Below, piece after piece: positions 1 through 8,251 of a stretch of DNA of 45,818 nt. Made by a program: the position numbers and the translations under genes. The stretch spans positions 1 to 45,818 of the forward strand of contig VGTJ01000019.1 of assembly GCA_016874775.1 (NCBI GenBank), in the 5' to 3' direction. How positions within the stretch are numbered: the stretch's first letter is position 1; each line of letters begins with the position of its first letter. The stretch comes from Deltaproteobacteria bacterium. GTDB taxonomy: Bacteria > Desulfobacterota > Binatia > Bin18. Under the pieces are notes generated by a model. The model saw only the letters and a list, made by a program, of their open reading frames with translations. It made no database searches and was not told the origin of the DNA.

Positions 1-171
1 TCCACTACACCCGAAGTGATTCGAGACGCACTGGCGACGGTTTCTACCACACAAGTCCGGCAGTGGTGCCAGCAGCACCTGGGGCCGTCGCTCCAGGCCC
101 AACGCCAACAGGCCTTCCGCCAGCTCACGCTAGCGGAAGAAAAGCAGGTCCACTTTCAACAGGCAGCGTGA
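1..171 (+). CDS. C-terminal fragment of an unidentified protein (possibly a transposase tail)
   Basis: An open frame enters from the left edge and ends at a TGA at 169-171, giving the last 56 residues of a protein. The tail is rich in Gln, Ala and Arg, with a VRQWCQQHLG stretch. I do not recognise the family. A mobile-element origin is inferred only because the frame overlaps, antisense, the 3' end of a secreted phospholipase-like gene whose own C-terminus looks unnatural, as expected at an insertion junction. The rest lies outside the window. Confidence 0.4.
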   Translation, partial: STTPEVIRDALATVSTTQVRQWCQQHLGPSLQAQRQQAFRQLTLAEEKQVHFQQAA

Positions 172-1576
172 GGCGTCTTTGCACCAGGCCAGGGCCAGTC
201 TGGGGAGCGGGAAGTGGAGCGGCAGCATGCCGCCGTCCTTCGGTGTCATCGTAGTAGACCGTGAAAACGCCCTTCAGGAGATCCGCGCCTTGGTTCTCAA
301 TGCGGTATTGACTGGGATTAAACGGGTCTTGCGCCATGTGGATCTTGCCGCGAAAGAAGTAGTTGATTAGCCCGGCGCTGTAGCCCACCGCGCGCGGAAT
401 CAGAAACGTCCGGGCTTCGTCATAATTGTCGCGGTTGAGTGTATAAAGCTGACGTGTTGTGATTAACTGTCCGCTGTTTGGATCACGGTAAGTGAGCTCT
501 GCATTGTAGGCATCTAAGTCAGCATTAAAGATGGAGTAGGTTGAGGTTTTGGGATTGAAGCGACTCAACTCGGGACGGTACCAATCCTCAACCCAGGTCT
601 GTAGGAAAGTCATCACGCACGGGAGCGGTTGTCCGTCTGTGCCCTTGGGCAATTCGATGTCATAGGCTGTTTTGATCGTGGTGCACTCATCATTTTTATT
701 TTCTTCCGCACTGCTTGCTCCAACTAAGGACGGCGACGGAAGTGCATTGGTAGGAACGCGATCGAAGTTTGTACCAGCCGTGACGAACCCACGGTTGGCA
801 TACTCGGCAATACCCAGTCCATTATCGGTGTCCCAGAAGCGGCGCGGCGTAACAAAGGTGGTAGGATCTTCGGCCCCAAAAACTGGTGGATACTCGTCGC
901 CAACAATCACGTCTATGTTTACCGACTGCGTCAAGCGTTCATACAAACTTGGATATTCGAAGGGGAAATTTCCATGTGGTGAGATCTTGAGATGGTTATC
1001 GAGCCGAGAATGTTGGGGTTGTGCCATATCCTGGAGATGGTGGATCACTTGCCCTAAGCCTTGGAACGTGCGGCCCCACATACGTTCCCGTGCGTCTTTG
1101 TCTGATTGCGTCAGTGCTTTCAAGAAGAAGTCTCTTGTGTCGGCATAGGAATCATTCTGCTCCCAAAAACCCAAGATGGTACGTGGTCCATGGTCTTCTA
1201 ATGCCCAATCGGGAGAAGGGAATCCCGCTGGGGAAATTGCCTCTCCTGTCACCGGACTGTAGAAATGACCTAACGCTCGAGTGCCCTCGTCTTCAAAGAC
1301 AGAGCCGTCACCAACCAAGCCAATAATATCGGTACAGTCCTTTGGAATGTGACAGTCACCTCTATAGTTGGGGAACTTTTGGTTTTGCTTTCTGTCATCA
1401 AGATTCAACTCGGGTTGCAGTCCGAGCGCCTGTCGAAGGGTCGCATCTTGACCAATGATGGACAGTTTTACTGCCTTCTCAGACATTAGCCGATGACTTG
1501 TGACTTCATACGCAAAGGCAACTGATAGTGACATGAGTAGATATAAAGGGAAAAGCAACAAAGAAAAAGACTTCAT
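125..1576 (-). CDS. Secreted zinc-dependent phospholipase C / P1 nuclease-like protein, 3' end disrupted
   Basis: A secreted protein of 483 residues. Residues 1-22 form a signal peptide (MKSFSLLL..., cleavage near AFA-YE). The mature part has the His/Asp pattern of the zinc phospholipase C/S1-P1 nuclease fold: H28 (TSHRLM), H104 (LGHFYSP) and a helix with H179/H180, D183 and H189 (VIHHLQDMAQPQHSR). Hydrolysis of a phosphodiester outside the cytoplasm is inferred from the family. The start at 1576 is chosen because its ATG overlaps the upstream gene's TGA (ATGA), implying translational coupling; an in-frame start 39 bp upstream lacks this support. About 30 C-terminal residues (Pro/Leu/Arg-rich) overlap an antisense fragment running off the left edge, so the native C-terminal domain is probably lost. 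Confidence 0.7.
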   Translation of the reverse strand: MKSFSLLLFPLYLLMSLSVAFAYEVTSHRLMSEKAVKLSIIGQDATLRQALGLQPELNLDDRKQNQKFPNYRGDCHIPKDCTDIIGLVGDGSVFEDEGTRALGHFYSPVTGEAISPAGFPSPDWALEDHGPRTILGFWEQNDSYADTRDFFLKALTQSDKDARERMWGRTFQGLGQVIHHLQDMAQPQHSRLDNHLKISPHGNFPFEYPSLYERLTQSVNIDVIVGDEYPPVFGAEDPTTFVTPRRFWDTDNGLGIAEYANRGFVTAGTNFDRVPTNALPSPSLVGASSAEENKNDECTTIKTAYDIELPKGTDGQPLPCVMTFLQTWVEDWYRPELSRFNPKTSTYSIFNADLDAYNAELTYRDPNSGQLITTRQLYTLNRDNYDEARTFLIPRAVGYSAGLINYFFRGKIHMAQDPFNPSQYRIENQGADLLKGVFTVYYDDTEGRRHAAAPLPAPQTGPGLVQRRLTLPVESGPAFLPLA

Positions 1577-2283
1577 GGCATGTAACTCCGAAGAAATTCT
1601 ACTATTGATCCACATTGCTGCACGTCGGCCGAGCCCGACCCTTGCAAGAATAATAGATAAGAGTGTTCTCTTTTAGGGTCTTGCGGGGCTCCCTTTGCTT
1701 CACGTGAACGAGAGACATGCTGATCAAGGGCCACCAGCATGCGAGGAATTTTTTTCCATTGGCAGATCCCTTTTTCGTCAAAGGCAAAGCTGAGGCGGAT
1801 TTCCAAATCTCTTAGGGAATATTCTTTCTCGTTGACAACTTTCTTGAGTTTGATCGTTTTCTTGTTCCACTCCGAACGACGCACCGGAGCAACGTTGACC
1901 TTAGATGTCGCTCGATTTGACAGGTTCTTGTATTCATAACCACTCTTAAACAGCAGTAACTCAGGATCGTAATTATGAAGAAACCCTTCTGTTGGACGTG
2001 GCTCTGGCCCCCATGCCTGGAACTGAAAGCGCCCTTGCGCATCGGTCACCGCCTCCAAGATCATGAGTTGACCGATTGTGTCTGGATGCAATCCGCCCAT
2101 TAGTTCCCAATGCGCTACCACAACCGCACCTTCGATCGGCTTACCGGTGTCTTCATCGACCACCCACGCTTCAATCGCTTCGGCAGAGTACGTGGGAGGC
2201 GGGATGAACTCTTCCGCTTCGACCCGCATCGCGGCAACACACCACATAAAACTCAGAATAAATGTCCTGACGTGTTTGTTCAT
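1573..2283 (-). CDS. Secreted protein with carboxypeptidase-regulatory-like beta domain
   Basis: 236 residues with a signal peptide (residues 1-23, ending near VEAEE). Residues about 35-100 carry the AWVVDEDTGKPIEGAVV and AVTDAQGRFQF signature of the carboxypeptidase regulatory-like (transthyretin-type) beta-sandwich. The C-terminal half is basic and unassigned. Catalysis is not expected; a binding or scaffold role outside the membrane is inferred. It lies 15 bp downstream of the RTX/PKD gene and overlaps the phospholipase-like gene by four bases, so the three look like one transcription unit. A purine-rich AAGGAAAA precedes the ATG. Confidence 0.7.
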   Translation of the reverse strand: MNKHVRTFILSFMWCVAAMRVEAEEFIPPPTYSAEAIEAWVVDEDTGKPIEGAVVVAHWELMGGLHPDTIGQLMILEAVTDAQGRFQFQAWGPEPRPTEGFLHNYDPELLLFKSGYEYKNLSNRATSKVNVAPVRRSEWNKKTIKLKKVVNEKEYSLRDLEIRLSFAFDEKGICQWKKIPRMLVALDQHVSRSREAKGAPQDPKREHSYLLFLQGSGSADVQQCGSIVEFLRSYMP

Positions 2284-2298
2284 AGTTGATTTTCCTTC

Positions 2299-5238
2299 TT
2301 ACATGGAATCAAGCCGCCACACGCCATCGTAGTCTTTGAGGAAGTAGATGTAGAACAAGTGGCTCTTCCCGTTGATGACATGGATGATGACATACTCCCC
2401 TACGTCGCTGCCCACCGACCTCCGCGCGGGAGGCGAATACGAGGCCACAATCGCTGCCATGTGCGGCAGCAACACATCGAAAACAGGGCCATATTTCTCT
2501 TGCGCACCAGCCGTGAGATACGTGAGCGCGGTCCCTTTGTCTCCCGCGATCAGCGCCGCGTTCATGCCGTTCCACATATTCTTGAACATCGCATCCATGC
2601 TGGCGGTATCGTGGACGACAATCGCCACTTGCGCTTCGGAGATAGTGCCGTTGTGGTCGGTTAGGTGTAGGCGCGCGAGGTTTACCCCTGGCGTCGTATA
2701 GGTATGTTGTAAGGCGGAGGCAGTGTCGGAGGTGAAAAAGTCAAATATCCCATCGCCGTCGAAATCTAACTGTAAGCTCTGAATGGGAATCGTCGAACCA
2801 AACTGATAGGTGAAGGTTACAGCCAGTGGGGCAATGCCGCTTGTCGGTGAAGCCGTCACTTCCAAGAGACTCGGGGCTGCATCGCTGTTGACCGTCACTT
2901 GCGCTTGCACACTTTGTCCACCGAACGGGGTGGCAATTGCGGTGATGATGTTTTGCCCAGAAACGAGGGCAACGTTGTCGGCAACGAAGAGGCCGTTGTA
3001 GATCAACGCGACGACATCGTTCACCGTGACTCCCGTATTGAGCGGTCCTTGCACGGTGCCGGTGACGCGGACCCGGTTACCCGGTATCGAAGCGCCTGGT
3101 GCTGGCGAGGTAATCGCAATCTGAAGAGCAGCCGCGACTTGGAGGGTACGGATGGGGCTGATATTTCCTGAAGAATCACTGACCGTGAGTGATAGACTAT
3201 CATTGGCCTGCACGCCAATCTGTGTTGCGAAACTGCCATCAGCATTGGCAGTCACGCTGACAGTTTCATTCGTGCGCGAATTGCTGATCGTGACCGTGCC
3301 TCCGCCTTCAACACTGCCCGCTGTACCAGTAATGGTCACTTGCCCATTGGTGATCGAGCCGACGGTGATTTTGCCCAAATCAGCAGGCGGTGGCGGTGTC
3401 GTGTCCGGTACAGTAATCGAGACGGTATCAGGATCGCTGTCCAGTTGGCCGTCATTAACGATCAGTTGTAGGACGTACGTCCCAGCGAGGTCGGGGGTGA
3501 AGGTCGGATTGACAAGGCTCTCGTTGGAGAGCGTGGCAGTGCTGCCCTCGGGCTTAGCGGTGAACGACCAGAAGTAAGTCAGTGGGTTGTTATCGACATC
3601 CAGCGAGCCACTGCCATTGAGTTGCACGGCGGTTCCAGTCTGCCCTGTCTGGTCTGGTCCCGCATCCGCCACGGGTTTGGAATTCTGCGTGGTGACGGTC
3701 ACCGTGTCGGGCTCACTATCAAGTTGCCCATCGTTGACGATCAGTTGGCCAGTGTAGGTGCCGGGTTTGTCGAGCACGAAGCTCGGTGTGACCGTGGTGG
3801 GATTTCGTAATGTGGTCGTACTGTCGCTCGGTTTGGTGGTCAGGCTCCACTGATAGGTAACCGCATCGCCATCAGGATCACTGGAGAGGGTGCCATCCAA
3901 TGTGACGGTTGCGCCAACAACCCCGTGCCTGTCATCACCGGCATTGGCTGTGGGTCTGACGTTGAGCGTGCTGATGGTGACCGTGTCCGGCTCACTGTGC
4001 AGGGTGCCATCATGGACAATGAGTTGCGCGGTGTAGGTTCCCGGTTTATCGAGAAGAAAAGTGGGAGTGACTGCGGTAGGATCGCTCAGAGTGGCAGTGC
4101 TCGTCATTGGCTTGGTGGTAATTGCCCATTGATAAGTCAACGTATCGCCATCGACATCACTCGATTGACTGCCGTTCAAGGTGATGGTCGTGCCCACTGT
4201 GCCACTCTGATCGGCTCCGGCATTCGCCACCGGTTTGGAGTTGACCGTGCTGATGGCGACGGTATCTGGGCTACTCGCCACCGTGCCATCATGGACAATC
4301 AGCTGCACGACATAGGTGCCGGGTTTGTCAATCGTGAATTGGGGCGTGACACTCGTCGGATTGGTCAGCGTCGCGGTGCTGGTGGCGGGTTTGCTACTGA
4401 AGCTCCACTGATAGGTCAGTGGATTGCCATCGACATCACTCGACTGACCACCATCGAGGTGCATGACTGTGCCGACCGTACCACTCTGGTCGGCTCCTGC
4501 CTCTGCGACCGGTGCCGAATTGGTCGTCGAGACAACCACAATATCAGCCGTGCTGGTGAGATTGCCATCGGACACGACAAGCTGAATCTGGTAGGTGCCT
4601 GCGACATCAAGGACAAACGTCGGTAGCGCTGTTGTCGCACCGCTCAGGGTCGCGTTGCTGGTAGCGGGTTTGTTGGTTAAGGTCCACTGGAACGTTAAGG
4701 CATCGCCATCGGGGTCACTTGATCCGGTGCCATCAAGGTGCACGGTGCTGCCGATGGGTTGGGTTTGGTCGGGTCCGGCATTGGCGGTGGGTGCCTGATT
4801 AGGTGGCAGCGTTTCACAAGTAGTGTTCGTCTCGCCATTGCGGCAGGTGTCGGTCCCGGCGCCACCCGTGAGGCTATCCGTCCCAGGGCCGCCATCGAGA
4901 ACGTCATTGCCGTTGTCTGCTGTCAGGATGTCATTGCCAAACCCACCCAGCAGCGTGTCCTCCCCGTTTTGGCCGATGAGCGTATCATTGCCTTCACCAC
5001 CTTCGAGCCGATCATTGCCGTTGCCGCCATTGATGCTGTCGTTGCCAGTGCCTGTACAGATAGTGTCGTGCCCATTACCAGCATTGACGGTGTAATTGAA
5101 CGCTCCGGTCCCGACAATGACATCATCGCCATTGGTGCTAGTCAGCGTCCCGCCACTGGTGCCGATGATGGTGGCCACCTTGCCGTTGCAGGTCACGGTT
5201 TGTGCTGTAGCAAATAAAGGAAAACAGAGTGTGAGCAC
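2299..5238 (-). CDS. Large secreted RTX/PKD-repeat protein
   Basis: As read from the in-frame GTG at 5236-5238 it has 979 residues. About 33-135 contain roughly nine GGxGxDxhx nonapeptides (hemolysin-type, Ca-binding). Residues 149-613 hold five near-identical PKD/K319L-type domains of about 93 residues, each with an NAGxDQ...SSDxDGD...TYQW...VLDxxGTYxxQLIVxDG pattern. Further Ig-like domains and another PKD (about 800-895, with DFDGDGIFDFF) follow, then an unassigned C-terminal 85 residues. It is a likely exported, calcium-stabilised adhesin or matrix protein. Start problem: hydrophobic signal-peptide sequence continues upstream of 5238 in frame to a stop at 5281-5283 without ATG. A good AAGGAG plus ATG at 5332-5334 lies in another frame, so a one-base frameshift or unusual start is likely. 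First gene of a three-gene secreted set. Confidence 0.75.
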   Translation of the reverse strand: MLTLCFPLFATAQTVTCNGKVATIIGTSGGTLTSTNGDDVIVGTGAFNYTVNAGNGHDTICTGTGNDSINGGNGNDRLEGGEGNDTLIGQNGEDTLLGGFGNDILTADNGNDVLDGGPGTDSLTGGAGTDTCRNGETNTTCETLPPNQAPTANAGPDQTQPIGSTVHLDGTGSSDPDGDALTFQWTLTNKPATSNATLSGATTALPTFVLDVAGTYQIQLVVSDGNLTSTADIVVVSTTNSAPVAEAGADQSGTVGTVMHLDGGQSSDVDGNPLTYQWSFSSKPATSTATLTNPTSVTPQFTIDKPGTYVVQLIVHDGTVASSPDTVAISTVNSKPVANAGADQSGTVGTTITLNGSQSSDVDGDTLTYQWAITTKPMTSTATLSDPTAVTPTFLLDKPGTYTAQLIVHDGTLHSEPDTVTISTLNVRPTANAGDDRHGVVGATVTLDGTLSSDPDGDAVTYQWSLTTKPSDSTTTLRNPTTVTPSFVLDKPGTYTGQLIVNDGQLDSEPDTVTVTTQNSKPVADAGPDQTGQTGTAVQLNGSGSLDVDNNPLTYFWSFTAKPEGSTATLSNESLVNPTFTPDLAGTYVLQLIVNDGQLDSDPDTVSITVPDTTPPPPADLGKITVGSITNGQVTITGTAGSVEGGGTVTISNSRTNETVSVTANADGSFATQIGVQANDSLSLTVSDSSGNISPIRTLQVAAALQIAITSPAPGASIPGNRVRVTGTVQGPLNTGVTVNDVVALIYNGLFVADNVALVSGQNIITAIATPFGGQSVQAQVTVNSDAAPSLLEVTASPTSGIAPLAVTFTYQFGSTIPIQSLQLDFDGDGIFDFFTSDTASALQHTYTTPGVNLARLHLTDHNGTISEAQVAIVVHDTASMDAMFKNMWNGMNAALIAGDKGTALTYLTAGAQEKYGPVFDVLLPHMAAIVASYSPPARRSVGSDVGEYVIIHVINGKSHLFYIYFLKDYDGVWRLDSM
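3402..4794 (-). repeat. Five tandem PKD-type domain repeats (about 279-bp period)
   Basis: The DNA encoding the five consecutive PKD-type domains repeats with a period of about 93 codons. The middle copies (roughly 3680-4520) are most alike, sharing the segments behind the GTxxxLDGxxSSDxDG and DKPGTY motifs. Such arrays change copy number by recombination, and assembly collapse is possible here. Confidence 0.75.
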
Positions 5239-5689
5239 GGAGGAGAGAGCGGCTAAGAGAAAAATAACAACGAGTGATTTTTAGGGGGAGTAGAAATTTT
5301 ACCAACCAGATACGGCGCGCGGGCATCTGCCATGAGACGATCTCCTTGAGTCTTGGCCGCAGCTCGGCTGCGGTAGGGTTGCATTCACACGCTTCGTTCT
5401 TTTGGGGGGACAGAGGTAGGTATTAAAGTCGAAAGTGCCCCGAGTCAAGGGTTTTGCTGGAGTATTGTCCGGGCATGTCCGAGGTTTACGTATGTATTGT
5501 CAGGGTATTTGCTATTACTAGGCAGGGAAATTGCTAATTCAACGGCATTGCAAGCGCGCGCCGTAGTCCTCTGAGCCACGCGAAGGGGAGATCCTCGGTG
5601 CTTGAAAACAAGGACTACTTCGTCGCTTGCGGCTTCTCGCAATGACAGGGTACTTAGGAGTAGGATGGGTCATTCCCCACTCTACGATA
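5239..5689. other. Intergenic region upstream of the RTX/PKD gene
   Basis: No gene is supported. The first 95 bases carry the missing 5' end of the RTX/PKD gene: in-frame signal-peptide codons up to a stop at 5281-5283, then an AAGGAG followed eight bases later by an out-of-frame ATG (minus strand, 5332-5334). The remainder is low-complexity leader sequence plus a palindrome-family fragment at 5616-5647. The promoter of the secreted-protein set should lie here, but no clear -35/-10 pair was recognised. Confidence 0.5.
5616..5647. repeat. Half copy of a dispersed palindromic repeat (TTCTCGCAATGACA type)
   Basis: The stretch ending TTCTCGCAATGACA matches the end of the longer palindromic element at 43599-43710, which begins GTCATTGCGAGGAGC. 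It looks like a single arm left by decay or partial insertion. Confidence 0.5.
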
Positions 5690-6805
5690 CTAAAATATCC
5701 CGAACTGTTTGAGATATTGTGGCAACCGACTTCGTTGTCTTCGCTCGCTGAGACCAGCGTGCTCGCAGCGCTCAAGATATTCTTGCGCGGTTTGCGACAG
5801 AAACTGCGCAAGCTGTTGGCTGCCTTGCTGTAGTTGAGCGGGTGCAGTACCGCCGCCAGTAAGGATGATGAGCGGCTCGAGATATTCCTCACTGCCCAGA
5901 AGCCCTAACAAGCAGTGCTCTGCAGTATCGAGATAACTGTGTAACGCTGCCTCTTGATGCGGGAGATGAGTAATATGGTAGCGGAGGTGGCCACTGCCGT
6001 AGCTCACAAGCCGTGCAGCGTCTTGCATGACGAGAGTGAAAAGTTTGCGGTCTGCTGCAGACGGTGCCACTGCGGCGACTTGGCGATATACGCTGAGCAG
6101 GAAACTGCCGAGCATGAGGTTGCCGCCCAGCGAGGTTTCTGGGTATGTCTCAGCACTGAGAATTTCTTTTAGCGCTTGTTCGGCAGCGACACTGGCGCGT
6201 TTGAGTCCTTGTCCTCCATGCAACGCGCGTTTACGGAAAGCCTCAATGTGACGGGCTTGGTCAAGAATCTGGGCGCAAAGATAGCTTTTGAGTTCGAGAA
6301 ATTCTTGGTTGATCGAATAGATCCAACGTGAAGACACACTCATGGCCACCGTAGCGCATTCCTGCAAGAACGTGCAGAGCTGTGCTATTGCGGCTTCGAG
6401 CGCATCAGGAAGTGGTGTGGTACTCAGCTCATCCCATGCAATATCAACCGCTGGTGCCCAACGTCGGGTCTTGGCTTCTTCGTATAACGCCACGACATTA
6501 TCCGACCACACCTTGCTTTTGCGATTGATGGTGTAGCCGAGGTCAGGCAGCTTTCCCCATAACTCCGAACCACGTGGGGCCATGCTGTAGTTGTTACGAA
6601 TGACCTCCGGCATGCGGTCATAGCCATACGAGCCGACATTACAGTCTTCGTAGGTTAACCCACGATTGGCATCTTTGGGAAAGAGACGGACATGTTCAGT
6701 GTTGGCGTTGTACCAACGCAGCGTCAGGTCACCTTGCATGACCTTCTGGACCATAGTGAACATGTCGACGTCTTCGAAGAAGTCTTTTTCTAAGTAATAT
6801 GCCAT
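5690..6805 (-). CDS. Ferritin-like di-iron paralogue lacking metal ligands (predicted pseudoenzyme)
   Basis: 371 residues, colinear without gaps over about the first 300 residues with the intact ferritin-like protein encoded just upstream. At the positions where that protein has E151, E183, H186, E233, E263 and H266, this one has A151, Q183, H186, G233, A263 and L266, so one of these six likely ligands remains. The fold, shown by shared motifs such as RGLTY and AFRKRAL, is retained, which argues for selection on structure. A non-catalytic partner subunit of the intact protein is inferred, by analogy with the beta subunits of bacterial multicomponent monooxygenases. Its ATG has no Shine-Dalgarno sequence; a heptad G/C-rich array starts seven bases upstream, so translation may be altered or depend on the array. 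Confidence 0.7.
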   Translation of the reverse strand: MAYYLEKDFFEDVDMFTMVQKVMQGDLTLRWYNANTEHVRLFPKDANRGLTYEDCNVGSYGYDRMPEVIRNNYSMAPRGSELWGKLPDLGYTINRKSKVWSDNVVALYEEAKTRRWAPAVDIAWDELSTTPLPDALEAAIAQLCTFLQECATVAMSVSSRWIYSINQEFLELKSYLCAQILDQARHIEAFRKRALHGGQGLKRASVAAEQALKEILSAETYPETSLGGNLMLGSFLLSVYRQVAAVAPSAADRKLFTLVMQDAARLVSYGSGHLRYHITHLPHQEAALHSYLDTAEHCLLGLLGSEEYLEPLIILTGGGTAPAQLQQGSQQLAQFLSQTAQEYLERCEHAGLSERRQRSRLPQYLKQFGIF

Positions 6806-6812
6806 ACAAAAG

Positions 6813-6840
6813 GGGACTGGGGGTTAGGGGCTAGGGGCTG
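6813..6840. repeat. Heptad array between the two ferritin-like genes
   Basis: Four units on a 7-bp period: GGGACTG, GGGGTTA, GGGGCTA, GGGGCTG. The array stops seven bases before the ATG of the ligand-less ferritin paralogue (read on the minus strand as a C-rich tract) and replaces its expected ribosome binding site. Confidence 0.7.
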
Positions 6841-6865
6841 GTCAAAAAATAAGAGCGCCTTCCGT

Positions 6866-7032
6866 CTAGTAGTCAGTCATGTTGATTCTGAGGGGTGGAC
6901 TTGGTGGCGTCATTCCCGCGGAAGCGGGAATCCAGGAAGGTTAAGTCGTGGCCCCTGCTTGAAGATCCTGAATGCCCGCCTGCGCGGGCATGACGAAATC
7001 GACCGCGCAAACTCAGTGTGACTGACTACTAG
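6866..7032. mobile_element. Nested palindromic (MITE-like) element with 14-bp perfect inverted ends
   Basis: CTAGTAGTCAGTCA at 6866-6879 is repeated inverted at 7019-7032. Between them lies a second palindrome at 6909-6994: GTCATTCCCGCGGAAGCGGG on one side and CCCGCCTGCGCGGGCATGAC on the other, a common dispersed-repeat design. There is no coding capacity. The arrangement suggests one non-autonomous element inserted into another, in the gap between the intact di-iron gene and its paralogue. Confidence 0.65.
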
Positions 7033-7085
7033 TTCTAGGCCCTCTTTATTTTTGCTTTTTGCCTTTTGGTTTTTCTCATTCGCGC

Positions 7086-8225
7086 TTACGCAATCACTCC
7101 TGCCTCCTGCAACGACGCCCGAGTCAGTTCCATCGCTCGATGCAGCTTGCTGGTCTTGCGCCGTTCGCCTAAGCCGCATTTATCAAGCCGCTCGAAGTAT
7201 TCTTCCATCTGCTTTAACTGGAACATGGCTGTGATACGTGCGCCTTGTTCGATGTTTTCTTTCTTCAGTCCTTTGCCAGCAAGGATGATGAACGGTTCAG
7301 TGACTTCGAGTGCATTACCACCACCAAAGAGCATGTTCTCTGCTTCATCAAGGTGTTTGTGGATGACTTCACGCTTTTCTGGAAAGTGGCGCATGACCCA
7401 CTTCAGATGTTGTACGCCATAACCAACATGCCGTGCCTCATCTTGCATGACGAGGCGGAACATCTTTTTGTCGGCTTCAGTTGGTGAAATGTATTCGCTG
7501 AAACGGAAGAGTGTGAGGACAAAGCCTTCACCGATGAGATGTAAGGAGAGCGACATTTCAGCGAACGAATCGGAATCGCGAATTTGCTTAAGGCTGATTT
7601 CGTTCTGCGGACTGGCCTTCATGAGGCCGTAACCCGTGGTGAGGGCGCGTTTGCGAAACACTTCTGCATGCCGTGCTTCATCCATGACCTGCGTGGCCAT
7701 GAAGTTCTTCACTTCGGTGAAGTTGTTGTTGAGTTTGCCCATCCACTCGGCGGGGACATCCGTAGCGATCATTTCGACTTCAGTGAGAAAGGTGAGCAAT
7801 TGGGCGTAGGCGCGACTGATTTCATCGGGCAATTCGGCTTTGGCGAGATCGTTCCATGGTACATCGAGCGTGGCGTTCCACTGCCGGGTCATGGCCTCTT
7901 CGTAGTACCCTTCGGTGTTATGCGCCCAGACTTCGCCTTTTTGGCTAACGGCGGGTTGTAAATCTGGGAGTCCTGTGGGCAATTCGGCGCCTCGCGGAGC
8001 AAAGCTACGATTGAGGCGTTCAAACTCTGGCTGATTGGTAAATCCGTACGACCCTTTGTCGAGATCACGGAACGTGAGTCCACGGCGAGGGTTCTCTGGG
8101 GTCGCCGTGACTTTTTCGGTTTTGGCATTCATCCAGGAAAGATCAAGATCACCTTTGAGGTTCCGTTTCCAACGATCAAGAAAGTTCTTATCCTCAAAAA
8201 AATCGATCGTGCTGAGATATGCCAT
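7086..8225 (-). CDS. Ferritin-like di-iron protein (ribonucleotide reductase R2/monooxygenase-like fold)
   Basis: 379 residues with the two-helix-pair ligand pattern of carboxylate-bridged di-iron proteins: E149/E151, E183xxH186 (MDEARHAEVF), E233 and E263xxH266 (QDEARHVGYG). This suits oxygen activation at a di-iron site. The substrate is unknown; hydroxylation or N-oxidation is possible from the fold. The start is supported by AGGAG seven bases before the ATG. It follows the SCP2-like gene by 26 bp and precedes the ligand-less paralogue, so three proteins may form one complex. No reductase or ferredoxin gene is adjacent, so the electron donor must be elsewhere. Confidence 0.8.
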   Translation of the reverse strand: MAYLSTIDFFEDKNFLDRWKRNLKGDLDLSWMNAKTEKVTATPENPRRGLTFRDLDKGSYGFTNQPEFERLNRSFAPRGAELPTGLPDLQPAVSQKGEVWAHNTEGYYEEAMTRQWNATLDVPWNDLAKAELPDEISRAYAQLLTFLTEVEMIATDVPAEWMGKLNNNFTEVKNFMATQVMDEARHAEVFRKRALTTGYGLMKASPQNEISLKQIRDSDSFAEMSLSLHLIGEGFVLTLFRFSEYISPTEADKKMFRLVMQDEARHVGYGVQHLKWVMRHFPEKREVIHKHLDEAENMLFGGGNALEVTEPFIILAGKGLKKENIEQGARITAMFQLKQMEEYFERLDKCGLGERRKTSKLHRAMELTRASLQEAGVIA

Positions 8226-8251
8226 ATGCTGCTCCTATGATGCTGAGCGAG

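Noticed and set aside
3925-4626. Long plus-strand open frame (233 codons) within the RTX/PKD gene
   Set aside because: It is antisense to the PKD repeats; the frame is open only because the repeats have a biased composition. No binding site and no known motif.
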